Assembly: GCA_964036295.1 (NCBI GenBank)
Contig: OZ038464.1
Location: 6,496,001 to 6,560,000, forward strand
From: Plumapathes pennacea
Taxonomy: Eukaryota; Cnidaria; Anthozoa; Antipatharia; Myriopathidae
Direction: 5' to 3'
DNA length: 64,000 nucleotides
The notes beneath the pieces are model-generated. The model worked only from the letters and a program-made list of their open reading frames with translations. It made no database searches and was not told the origin of the DNA. How positions within the stretch are numbered: the stretch's first letter is position 1; each line of letters starts with the position of its first letter. Positions 47,801 through 61,400 of the stretch are shown piece after piece. The translations under genes and the position numbers were made by a program.

Positions 47801-50800
47801 AGAAAAATCGTCGGAGCAGAAGGAAGATTCATGGCGAAATTTAGGTGGTCATATTACCGATGAAACAACCAGGCAATGTTAAAAAAGGACCGGCAGATAT
47901 CATTTAAGATAGTTTAGTCGAAAAATTTCAGATGTAAATGCTACAAATGTGCTAAACAAGATTATAACAATTTATACTTAAAACTCTACAATCCTGGTAA
48001 AAAATGTTGGGGCACTAGGACAAAGTTCTTTAATTTTGAGTTTTTCGCACCACCCCCTCCCCCACGTCAATGTTGAATTGCGCATCTTCCAGCCCTGAAC
48101 CAACATTGATCGGGGGAAGGGGAGAGTGGGTGCCTTTTTGACTAACTAGGCCAGCCAAAGTGGGTGATATCAACAAAATAGCACTATGATCAGGTGTCCC
48201 AAAGACTTTTGTCCAGGATTGTAGCTTCATTTCAGCATATGCGTCTCACACAAATTGGTAGATCATGTTTTATACAGTGTGTCCATTTTCTGAAAATCAA
48301 ATTATACGGATTTTTTAGCTGTAAATGCTACAAATGTGCTAAACAAAATTACATAACAATTTATACATAAAACTCTGGCTACATTTCAGCACATGCGTCT
48401 CAAACTAATTTTTAGATCATATTTTATACTGTGTGTCTTTTTTCTGCAAATGAAGTATACGGTCGTTTTGTGGTCAATTTTGCTACGCAAACAAATACAT
48501 GTACAGATCTTCCAAAACAAAAGGCGTCAACCCTCCGATAGTTGTGGCTATATATAAGATAATCTATAATTAATAATTAGTTATTGATAAACTCACCTGT
48601 CCTTTCCTTGCCCATCGCATGCATCCCCGTAACCATTCTGGTTCGAATCAGACTAAGAAAAGTCAATCAAAAGTCAATCAGTTAATTAGTTACTAGGAAT
48701 ACTGAATATTCGCAGATATCCCGTCACCCTGTAGGAGTCCCAACCTCGTGCAGGTTTGTTTTCACTAGCGATATCAGCATCAGCATAAGTGACAAGAGAG
48801 CGACAGTGCGACATAATCATAAAAAACGTTCAAATTTGGCAACATTTTGAAGTTCATAAATATCAAGAAGATTTGCATGGGAAAACTTGCTAGAGAACAA
48901 GGACTTCATTTCCAACACTAATTTTCCCTATACTAATCTTCTTAATAATTCGAAACTTTGAAGCAGCGGCAAACTTCCTGCTTTAATGCTATGGACCAGA
49001 AATTTTTGCAAGTCTACATATTTGATGCGATTTCCGTTTATGGTACTCAAAAACGAATTCTAGTTAACTTGCTTAATTACGGGTCACGTGACCTATTGTT
49101 GCAATAGGCCTATTGAGGGGTTGGCGCGCACTTACTTGCTGCGGGTTCCTGATTGACGGACAGTTGTCACATAAATCCCCAATGCCATCCCCGTCAGCGT
49201 CTTTTTGGTCATTAACAGCTTGTAACTTGTCACATTTGTCGATAGAATTTAGAATTCCTGCAATAAATTATTAGAAAGGGGTCACATACTTTCTTCTACC
49301 ATAGAAACAAGAGTAATACAAAAACTGTTAAAACAATCTCGCATCAGCATTTCAGATTACAAAACAGTTCCTTTCCTTGAAAGTCAAGGAATCGAGTATG
49401 CTGAGGCATGCATGAGACGCTATAATGGCGATGGGTTCTTCGTCTAAGCAACCAAAAATTGGTTTCATCGTTGTTTTCATCAAACCCTGACAGTAAGGAT
49501 GAACTACGGCCTTTTTAACTACACAATCAACGAAGAGATCGTTACGTAACAACCCCTGAACCCAAAACCTGACATCTTAGACAGGTCGCAATAATGCATG
49601 CGCATGCGTGAACCGCCTGCGATGTCTGGTCAGCGTATCACCTAGCAACTCGATAAGTTTCGGCGGCTTTTTGCGAAAAACGTTACTACCGCTCGGTTTT
49701 TGTCAAAAGTTAAGAGTGTCCCCTAAAAGTTGAGGTTTTCCTTTGGCAGGGAGCTAAATTAACTATTCGAGCTTCTGTGTTGGGACGTAACAGTCGTAAT
49801 TCGCGTGTAGCAATTTTTTGGACGAAATGGAAAACACCGCCCCTATTATCCACTGCAGCTTTTACCGCAACCGAAGAGCGATCTGTGAAGGTAAGGAAAG
49901 CAAATGAAAGAAAGAGTGCAGAGAGCACCCAGTAAAAATCAGATAAACGCTTCTGAAAAGTAGTAGGTTGTCAGGTTGCTTGAAATGGGTAAAAGCAACT
50001 AAAGCCATGTTTTCTAATTGCCGAGAGAATGTTCACGAGTAAAAAGCCTAAACTACGACTTTTACGTCCCAACACAGAAACGCGAATGATTAATTGAGCT
50101 CCCTGCCAAAGGAAACCTTGAATACTTTTGTCAAAATGTGACCTTTTGCGCACAAAGCTCTCGAAACTATATAATTGCTGATCAATCAAACCGGAAATCG
50201 CTGGCAGTTTACGCGTGCTCAGACAATATTGCGACCTGTCGACGTCTTACACAGAACTTCACCCAGTAACAAGAAGATAAATATAAATGCTCTGAGGCTT
50301 TGTCGCACGTCAGTCATACCATCGTTGTCTTTGTCATTGTCACATGCATCCCCAGAACCATCAAAATCAGTATCCGTCTGCTCTTTATTTGGAATGGACA
50401 CGCAGTTATCACAAGCATCTCCTATTCCATCACCATCACGGTCTTGCTGGTCTAGATTTTTATCAAATGGGCAATTATCCTGTAAAAGTAAAGTAGCAAG
50501 TAAGGTGACCTAACGATGCTACTGAATTAAAGGACCCCCCTCAACCACAGCCATTTGCGCGCCGAATCCACTGGTCCGCCATTTTTAGGACTCTGAACTT
50601 TAAAAGATGGATTCGCAATTTCCATTCAATTTGTTTGAGAAGAATATCAGTTTTTTTCCCTAATAGTGCTATTTACATATTTTGCCATTAATCTATCAAA
50701 TTTTTTAGTGTTGGAAACATTTGTCGAATTTTTTTACACTTCTTGATGCAAACAAAAACACTGATTTGCCTACCCCCCGCTGGACAAAGATTCCAAGGAA

Positions 50801-52294
50801 AGATAACACCTCTGCGCGCCAACGTTTGATTTATCTCGCTTTCAGACCTTTTTAACCTCTCACGCCGCATGCTTGTCGAAAATGAAGGCCGGGGGGGGGG
50901 GGGGGGGGGGGGGGGTATTGTTTGCGGAAGAAGCTCGTTATTTTCCAAAGTTGGTCCTGTAACCCACAACCTAAAAGCCCCTTTGTCGAAAATCCTGGAT
51001 CCGTGCCTCAAGTTATTGGCCTAAACTAATATAAAGCGTTGTTTCAAACTAAAATTATCTAATGGATTTGTTTCACAATTTTTATTTTTTTATTTTTTTA
51101 TAGCGACCAAACAATTAAACGTTCCTTATCGAACTTACAAACCTCATCATCTGTTATCAAATCGTTATCATCGTCTTCATCACAGCTATCGCCATCGGTA
51201 TCTCCATCGTTGTCTTCCTGACCAGTGTTCGGGACGGTCAGGCAATTGTCCTGAAAACAGCAAGCCGTCAGTAACTTTAACCAAAACCCGCTTTCTTCCA
51301 AACGTGCAAGAGTACAAGAAAGTGCAATTGATACTTTGCTGTTTGCTTTAAACTTATGTTATTCATGTTTTGTATTGATTTTCTTTTTGAAGCAGTGGAT
51401 CTCAGGGAACTCTTCCGGACTACTAATTTTCTCTTCACAACAACATCTTATAATCATTTGCCATAAATACAAACAAACAAACAAACAGATGCACCAAAAC
51501 AAAAACAAAGCAGAAAAGTACGAAATAAAAATAATATGGTTAATCGAATTTAAATAGTACACAATAACAACGAGGTTATTATGACAAGAAACGCTCAATG
51601 GTATATTATGAACAAACGCCATTCTGTTGCATCCTCGTTCCCAGTCTCTTTATCCTGGGATGGTTCTATCATAAGATTTTTCCGAGTGTTTTATTTAGAG
51701 AACGAAAAAATCACCCAGTGGCTTCTTTCAACGTGATTTTTACGGATAAGAAGTTTGTTTCTCCATTTAATTCTTATGTTTTATACATTGCGCTGGCCGA
51801 TTTTGGTCTCAGATTAAAGTCACCTTTGTACAGCTGAATAATGCGCAACTCAAGCCCTCTCCTGGGATCCCATCAAGATCAAAGTCCTGTCCACATTCTT
51901 CACCGTTGCCACCATAACCGTCCTTGCACTGCAAAAATCAACAATAGAATCACTCACTTTTGTTGTATTAACTTAAACTAACGATTAATTTGTTCTTGCT
52001 TTCGTCTGTACCTGACACTTATAGATTCCAGGTCCTTGCAAAAAGCAACCAGCATTAACGTGACACCTGTGCGATCCATTCGTACAAAGGTCACCTGGGT
52101 AGCAACCAGCATAACCATCACCTATAAAGCCAGGATTACAGGGCCCACACTTGTAACTACCCTGAAAAATGATAATGATAATTAATTTTTTATCAATAGA
52201 TAGACACGAGTGTTTTACTGGAAAATATACCGTGCATAAAATCCATACGAAACTACATCCGGGACTCGAGTGGCGTCTTTTCAATATATTACTA

Positions 52295-52376
<82 letters not shown>

Positions 52377-52378
52377 TG

Positions 52379-52414
<36 letters not shown>

Positions 52415-55400
52415 ATAGTTTTATTTGCCCTATTAAAGATATTTTCACAATAATGTTTCTATTTTACCGTTGACAAATAGGAAACCCTGTTGGGCTTTTC
52501 GAGGAGAGCCCCTGTTTACAGTTGCGATAATATACACCTATTGATTATATGTTGTTAGTAATGTACTGGATTTCTAGATGTGATCAATCTATTGTATAAA
52601 TTAACTATTGATTGACTGGAAGGTCTTTCTGATGAAAAAGGTACATTTTGATTTTTGGTTTGAAGATATATGATTTGGCTTCTTTGAATATTTGATTTCC
52701 TCTGTTTTTTATTGAGTATCTATTGTAGTTGGTGCGCTAGACTGCAACGCAGTCCCTACTTTCTCTTCCGACAAGTGTCCAGAGACTGGAGCGAGTGAGG
52801 TGCGTGGCCGCGTGGGCGGAAGAGAAAGAAGGGACTGCGTTGCAGTCTATTGGTGCGCATAAAGGATTTGTGAATTTTTGATGATGATCTTGTATTGTGA
52901 GAATGAGTTTCTTTGTTCAGCCTAAAATAGTCGTTGAAGATTACCGGGAGCATATTTATAAAGTATTTAAACATAAACAAGGCTGGTGGCAACAAAAACA
53001 ATCACACAATTACTTTCGACGGTCGTCAAAACAATATGGCTCTACCAACTGGTTAACTACGCTTAGTAAAAATACAAATAATAAATAATAAATTTTACGT
53101 ACCATAGTGTTGATGCACTTGGCATTAGGGTCGCAAGAATGACGTCCTTCTTCACACTCATCAACTTCTTCGCAAGTTTGTTTGAATTTCTGCGCATGCT
53201 CCACGCCTATTCCAGAAGGTGCGTTACCACGAAATCCCGCCGGACATCCAGCACAGCGGTAACCCGGAGAAAGGTTCACGCATGCGTCTCGGCGAAAACA
53301 AGGGCTTGCCAACTGACACTGATTTAAAGAGAAATGTGTTCTTTTCTAATGTTTCTATAATCAATTTGATCTATTGACAGTTGAATTCTAGTGGCAGGCG
53401 AAGGAGCGAATCTTGGCAAGAGGAAAGTTAAAAGACCACCAAAAAAATGAGCACTGAAAGTTTAGGGGCTGCTTTGCAGCTCAGATGTGACAGTCGGGTT
53501 GAATTGACAACTAAACTTATATGCGCACTGACAACACACAAAATAAGCCACTAACTCGTACTTATCAACAAGCAGCTAAAAAGTTTCCCGTAATATACGG
53601 GGGTTTAGCTAGTGTTCCAATAAATTTACTCTTAAGTACTAAAGAAAGCCACGCTTGAAAACTGGCAACTAACAAGGCGAACAAAGAGAACCAAAATATG
53701 AATCCAACAAATATTCATCTTATTATTGTATTAGTAAGAAGAGTTTTGGGAGTTTTATATCATTTTCAAGTACTTGACCTCCTCAAAATAAATATTCGTT
53801 CACTCCTACACATATTACATCTGTATCACTACTGCGTCACACGAAAAAGCAAACCTCGTTGATATCGGTGCATATTTCTCCATCTCCTTTGTACCCTTCA
53901 GGACAGGAGCCGCACTTGAAATGACCGTTCCCGACATTCCGGCAGTCGACGCCAGGAAAACAACGCTTTTTCATACAGGGGCCTAGAACACAATAACATG
54001 GGTAATAATAAGGACGTATGCACCGGCCGCTTTTGAATTTATTTTTAATGCTTTTTTTCGGCGGAAGACTCATGAATTACTGAGAGGTTCATTTGGATGA
54101 AATTTTCTTACTTTAGTTGGTAGAGCTGGAAGCCAGCAAACGCTATGGCTGACATGGTTAAAATAACAAATTCTATAGTCACAACGAGCAGACTATCAGT
54201 CTAGTAAACTGCAAAAAGTTAGTATTTGGCTGGTCAATTCCCTTTCCTCGACTTGATCGGCTGCAGTTAGAACACCGTGGGAACTTGACAAAGATTATAA
54301 AGCGAAGTTCCCACATCTACAGAAGTGACATTACTGCTCAGTAAAAAAGCCCTTTAAGCTGATACACGAGTAAGTTGTTGTGTTAACTGGCCGATTCTAC
54401 TCACGTATTAATGGTCTTCCTTTTACGAACGACCAAGGGCACCTACTCCCCAAGTTTTAAAGATTCAAAATTGAACTTCAATTTGAAAGATTCTAGAACG
54501 ACTGTAAGTCATAAACCAAGTGATGGAGCCGTTTTTATCACAACTTTCCACACTCCAACAGGGCACAGTATCGCTGATCAAAAAATTAATCCAAAATTTA
54601 AGACCTTTTTGGGCGAAACGAAAACTCAGGGAATAGGTGTACTTTAAATAGATTACACGAGATAATGAATTAAAAGTGTTCATACATGAAGCTTCATCGA
54701 AGCACGTCCTGCAAAGAGAGCAGTTAGGAAACGTTCCCTGATTGGCCCATTCATTGGACGGACACGGTCTGCAGGTCGTCTTCATGTAAGTGCTACTGTG
54801 TCCAGACGGACAACACTGACAACCACTCGATCTGGACTCATTGCTAAAACTCCCAGGAGGGCACAGCTTGCAAGGGTATCCTGAAGAATTAAAAGTGGTC
54901 TCAAAAGCTGCTTCCATAGTGCAAGAACAGTTAATATAGTTTAGTAACTTTTTAATAGTTTAATAATCCTAACAATTAGCTTCTTTAGTAGTTATAAACT
55001 TTGATGCAGTTATGAACTGTATTGTAAAATAACTTATTAGCATTTCTCAGCATTTAGTATAAATTGTACAGGTTGTAATTTTTTGTATGAGGGTCACAGT
55101 TATATTAGTGATTGACACTATTTAGTGTTATACTCGTAAAATAAAGTTTGGTTGATTGATTGATTGATTGATTGATTGAACAAATATATTTACACCCTCT
55201 TTAATACTGTGATAGTACGATACTGACTAAAAGAATACACGATTGACGACGAGTCATAGTCATGTTAGCGATATTTTTGGATTCGTGGTCATTTTTAGTG
55301 ACTCTTGGTGATTCATGGTCACTCGTGTGCTCTCTTGGTCACTATTATTGTCGTGGCTCTTAATATAACAAGAAACATCACAAACATCAAGGATTCGCAC

Positions 55401-58400
55401 TGGATGTCGTTTTGAAACAAAGGGAGAGGGCATCTCGGTAATGGCGTTTTCCCTGATGACTGACCTGTACCGTCACTATACGTCCCAGGTATACATTCAT
55501 ACTTTCTGCCTTCGTAACAAACAGTACCAGGTTCACAATGGAAGCACTTCCGTGGGCACCACTGTTGAGAAACAAAAGCAGAGAAACAGAGTTATTATGT
55601 ATAAACATGTTATCCATCCAGTTGGTTTATATAATACACAGGTTTGAATCACTTACTGGACATTGAGTATGAAACGAAGAACGAAGACTACCAGTAAGCT
55701 GAAGAAGGTCATGGGTTATGGCCGAAACGTTCTTCGTTCTAGAGTTATTATGTATATATCCACCATATGTGTTAATATTAGAGAATGTATTATAAATCAG
55801 TGTGTACCGTGTTGTTGCACTTGACATATGTGCTCGGAGGACAGGGCAGAGCTGTTCCATTGTGGCAGAGCTGTGGAAGCAAACAGATTGTCTGTCTATT
55901 GAGAGTGTTCCTACATCATCTCTACAGTTTTTCAAAAACGTCTCTGCTAACTGTTCGGAAAATTTTGGCGTATATTTAATCAAAATCGAAATAAACTAGA
56001 AATACGATAATCGCAGATACCCCCTCACTCTGCCATTGATGGGACTTTTACTTTGGTAACTCCCAACAAGAGTAGCCTTTGTTTTACCGAAATGTTGACT
56101 CAATCTTTTCTTCGAACTCAAGTGCTACACGCAAAGGAAGGAGAAAAAGAATGGTGTGTGTTATATTTTTGCGTTGAAAAAAGAATCGATTGCGTGACGA
56201 AGTACGTATTTCCCACGGTCGGCACGTCAAATTAATTCATACAGTCTGCCAAGCACGTTCTCAAAATTTAATACTCAAAGTTTGAAGTTGGTCGGCCGTC
56301 GTAGTACGGGAAAAAAGGAACACTGATTTTCCAATTTTGAATTCATAGGCAGTACAATTAAATAGGCTTCCTGTGCGATTTGTTTTTACTCTGGACTGCA
56401 TGCTCCAGACTCAGGCATGCATATTTAATAGGCTCGAATTGTTTTGTATGTGAACCCACTCAAAACAGCAAGATTTCTCCCAGAATCAAAGCAAAATTTG
56501 AACAGTTTACTTCAAATTATACACGGGCTTCAGACCTAGTAATACTTCTAAGGGCTTGTGAACGATTCTCGCTGCAATCACCGCGTGTCAGATTACAGAA
56601 AAATAAGACATCTGACTAAATCATTCAAGACTCCAAGTTCCGATTGCTCTGAGCGAATACGGTAGCCGAAACTGGCGACAGAAGCGTAGTAAAACAATAC
56701 TTCGAGGGAAAATGATCAGCATACAGATTTTAATACATTCTTGAAGTGATCGAGTTACAAGCTATACGGGATAGAATATATTTGTCACGGTGATTGTTCG
56801 ATTTCCACTGACTAACCTTTGTTGCTTGTCCTTTCTAAATAAGTATCTGAGTTTAACACAAAACGGCGTCTGAAGCTCCCGATTTGCTTTCAAGCGCTGT
56901 TCCCTTTGCGGAGTTGTCTGTGTTACCCGCTTCACCTGTTCATGTCGCTTTTGGTCGGCATTCATGCGCTGTTGTCTTTGCGGAGTCTTCTCTTCGGCCC
57001 GCTTTTTCTCCTGAAGGTCTCGATTCGCTTTCAAGCGCTGTTCTCTTTGCGGAGTTGTCTGTGTTACCCGCTTCTCTTCATGTCGCTTTCGATCGGCATT
57101 CATGCGCTGTTTTCTTTTCGGTCATAGTTCCGTCTTTTGTCGAGACGAACTGGCGCTGTTCGATCGTTTCACGATTCCGCCTTGCTCGTGCCTGTTTCCT
57201 TCTCTTTTGAAGACGAGCTTCGCGAGACTGTTGTTTCAAGTTTTCCATTTTCGTGAACACAGCTACGATATACTGTAGTTGCTTCGTTCAATCTAATTTC
57301 TCTCATTGCGAGTAAAACTACAGGGCCACACGTGATCGATCCGGCCTTTGTTATTGGTTCTGCAGCGACGCGATAGGAACTGGGGACGAGGTCGCACGCA
57401 AGACTGACAGACTGACAGACGAACATTAGATTTCGAGATGGCGGCAGGCTTGGAGTCTCCGATAAGGCGATAATACTACTGCATTAGCGTCGTGAGTATT
57501 TCCCTCACTTCGTTCGGGGATAACCGAAGATATTTAAAAACTTCTGAGGGCTACTTGAGGATGTTTTGGTGACAACAACTATTAAAAGCTACACAAAGGA
57601 ATATATTCCCGTAGTATGTGTCATCAGTAATTGTCTTTTCAATATATATTCAAATTTTCTTCGCTTCTGTACAAACATTGGGCACTACTTTATTTCTCAA
57701 CAAATTCTAAGGGGGAGAGGTTCCGTCCATTCGCAGCGAAACTTATTCATTTAAATACATAATACGTAGCAACAAAGTGATACTCACCCATCCTTCAGGA
57801 CACTCCGAACAACTTCTCGCTCCTCCAAATGCATACTCGGTGGGCGAGGCCAGACCACATGGTTTTTCTGTCCCGTCACCAATACAGTAGTACCCAGTCT
57901 TACACAAACGACACATTGGTTTGACGCTTGAATTTCGTGCTAAATATAACACACGACAAATAGTATCCAACGTTAGTTTAAGAAAGTTCAAGGCAAATAG
58001 TAAGCAATTATTGGACAAGGTTGAACAAAATATCGTGATTTGCCAGTGCCCAGCAGATCAATCCTTTGCCGATGCCAGATGAAGAGGCAATTAAATGATC
58101 TGCAAGACACTGGCAAATCACGATATTTTGCGATAATCGAGTTCAATAATTGTTTTATCATTCGAGTAAGCTTGCATTTCACAAATTATTGGCATAAAAT
58201 GTGTTGGAAAGCGCGCGTGGTAGTAAAAACGAGCTGCCATGTTTACACAGGTGAAGAAAACTGCGCATGAGTAGAATAATAATTGCAGTTGACACTCCGA
58301 AAACAGTAGTACGCAAGAACAGACACTTATTTGCAAGCAGTTATTTGCAGGTGATGCAGCAGTCTCTCGGCCTATCGAAAGATAGTAAAAATAGTATCGA

Positions 58401-61400
58401 ATGATGATATGTTATCGTGGTTGACAAACCATACTGTATAACTCAATTAATCCGGGCCCGGTTTCAAAAGCACGGCTAGGCAAACTCTGGGTTAAGTGTA
58501 AACCTTCTTCTTAGTTTGAGCTGAAAGATCAAAACTTTTTGCGAACAAAACGACTTCCTTTCGAGCTGGAACAAACTCTTTAATTAGTCTTTAATCAAAA
58601 CTCTGCAGTTTGTTGGTCAAAAGCATGAGAGACAGAATTTGGTTAACCGTCGACCTTTGAACAACCGGGCCCTGTATGGTGTGTCAAAGACGTACTAGCT
58701 GTGACTGTGACTTGGAGCTGAATGATAGGTTTATACATTTGCCACAGATTACACAGATTACATAATTTGGAACACGTTGGTTCATGCATTAGGAGCGCAT
58801 TTTGAATTCTTCCGCGAGCATTCCATCAATCGATGAGTATCCAGGCATTGTTTGAAGTAAGTAATAATAATGTGTACAGGGATAAGAGAAATCAGCCAAT
58901 GAAAAATACAGGAAGTACTCCGGTACACATTTATTTTGTGACATGATATGAAAATGAGCACAGTACAGCTCAATAAAATTTGATATTTAAACATTTCAGT
59001 GCATGTTCTTATACTTTGTCGGCGGACGCGAGTTCCTTTGACTTCATGGCCCCATATTTCTGGTCCAGAAACATAGTAAATCTACCTGGAAAATGATTTT
59101 CTATCTAAAAACCCCAAAACTAAACAAGTCGTTGCACTTACGATATTCTGATACAGTCATGTCTGGAGCCCGGAAAAACACCTCTCCACTTGTCCTATTT
59201 ACCACAATGCTCGCAGTTTTGACGCATGTCGCATTAAAGGAAATTGTAAGTGGAATCCAGTCGCCTCGCTTTGGTGATCCACCATCAACGGCAAAGATGT
59301 AGTACTTGTAGGTCCACTCGACAGTTCTGTTGCTCCATACTATTTCTGATCCGTTGTTGACCCTAAACATCTTTGCCTCTACTAGAGGACTGAGTTAAGT
59401 GGAAAAGTGTGAAAGATTATTAGAAAAACTGTATACAATGTTTCCAATTTAAAATTCCAAAATTACGTCAGCTACACACAAACGAAACAGAGTGGCCTAC
59501 CGTAAAATTCCGTAAATATCCCACCCCTCCCCTAGAAAATATACTCACCCTCCTCCAAAAATCACCAACGCAAAACTCCCTCCGACAACTAGACAACCAC
59601 CCACCGCCCCCCCCCCCCTCCCCCCCCCCCCCCCATCCATTCCCCTAATATAAACCCATGGGCGCATTTAAGGTTCAGCACCCTAATACCAGTGGTTTAG
59701 CCTGTCCCAAATAATGCCACTTTGCGATGACTATGGAAATATCACTGGTTTCTGCAACGCAAAATTGTCTTCAATAATAAATCCCTCCCTCCCTCCCCGA
59801 AAATATGCCCAAAAAGTCCCTAAACAAATATAAGCCATCAAAAGAATTTTACGGTATTATTCTTACAAAGCCTCGATGATGCGGCTTGTTTTGTAAGTAA
59901 TATCTGCGTTGATTCCACTATCACCATCAGTTGCCTTGGCCACAAAGAAGGGTGCGTTTTGTAGTGGTGGTATGGGCTTCAATACAAATTTAAGATCAGG
60001 GAGTACGGGGCAATGATCGTTGTAATCAAGGACAAAAACCTAAAGAAAGCAAACACAGTGTCTATTACATGTACGGAGTATGTAAAAAAGAGCCCTCTCA
60101 GCCTTTTCAATTTTTTTTGTTCACATCTAGAAAACCCAAGGCAGAATTTGGTTCTCAACACGAAAGAACGTAATAATCAAAAGAAAAAAAAAGATTAGTA
60201 GCACTTTTAAATCAAAAGAACCTAATCTTCTCCTCAAACGGGTCGGATGGAAAAGAATTGCTATTCATTGATCCGCCATTTTTTAGGGCCCCCGAGAGTC
60301 GAAAGATGAATAGTCCATCAGACTCGTTTGAGGAGAGAATTAGACTCTTTTGATCTAAGAGTGCTACTAGCCTATTTTCTTTTGATAAATTTTCGAACAA
60401 CGCCTAAAAATAAATTTAAACGGGCCAGGTTAAGCGCATGTTCCGTATCAAGCGGTCCGCTTAAGCCTTTCAATCATGAGCTCGTAATACAAATTCAAGA
60501 AGAAACTGAATGAATAATGTAGTGAGAATTGATAGCTGAATCAATTTTTAGCTGAGCAAACTATCGAGTGGCAAACTCTCAATACTCTTTGACATATCTC
60601 TGGTGAAAAGATTGAAGGAGAAAATTGCAATTGATCATTCAAGAGCAAAAGGGGTAATATAGTTCGACTGCGCAAACTCCATTCGAACGTCGGGCTGACT
60701 ATTTTTGCAATTAAAACTTCTTTTCGTTATTCCAGCGAGTCTTTTTCTGTTGGAACTTTGGAATTTGAATAACATTTCAAGAAAAAGAACTAACAGCAAA
60801 TTATAATCAAAGATAAAATGCATATTTTTGGGTGTTCGAATAAATCGAAAAGCCATTTTGTTTGCTGATAAGTCGTAAAGGTGTTTACCTTTATGGTGAC
60901 ATTCCCTGTTGGTTTCGTTGCTTTTCCAGTGTCTGTCACCCGAAAAGTCACCAAATGACTTGTGGTGTGCTCATAATCAAGTGCTCTCCTTAAAACAAGC
61001 TTGACTTGGGTTGCAGCAAACTTTGTTTTTACTATGAATCAGAAATTAGTGTCAATATGCCTAGAATGATGCAATAAAGAAATAACACACGCGTCCGCAT
61101 GGTTTCTTGTGTTTAGAAGCACGCGAGATGTTGAAAGAACAGGAGAGAAGTATAAAGAAGTACGACGCCGCAAAGCTTTAATACACGAGGCACGAACCAA
61201 TCAGATCGCGCGTGTTATCTACCACGAACTTAGATAATGCAATTGAAAGATATAATTGAAGTTATATTTCATAAACATATTTGTTTTGACTCTGTTTCAA
61301 AACCCACCCACATGACCAAATGCGACGCAGTGGTTGGCTAATAAAATCATGAGTTATTCATAAGTTTAGAGCCGTTTTCGGATGACTGTCGAAAACCAAA

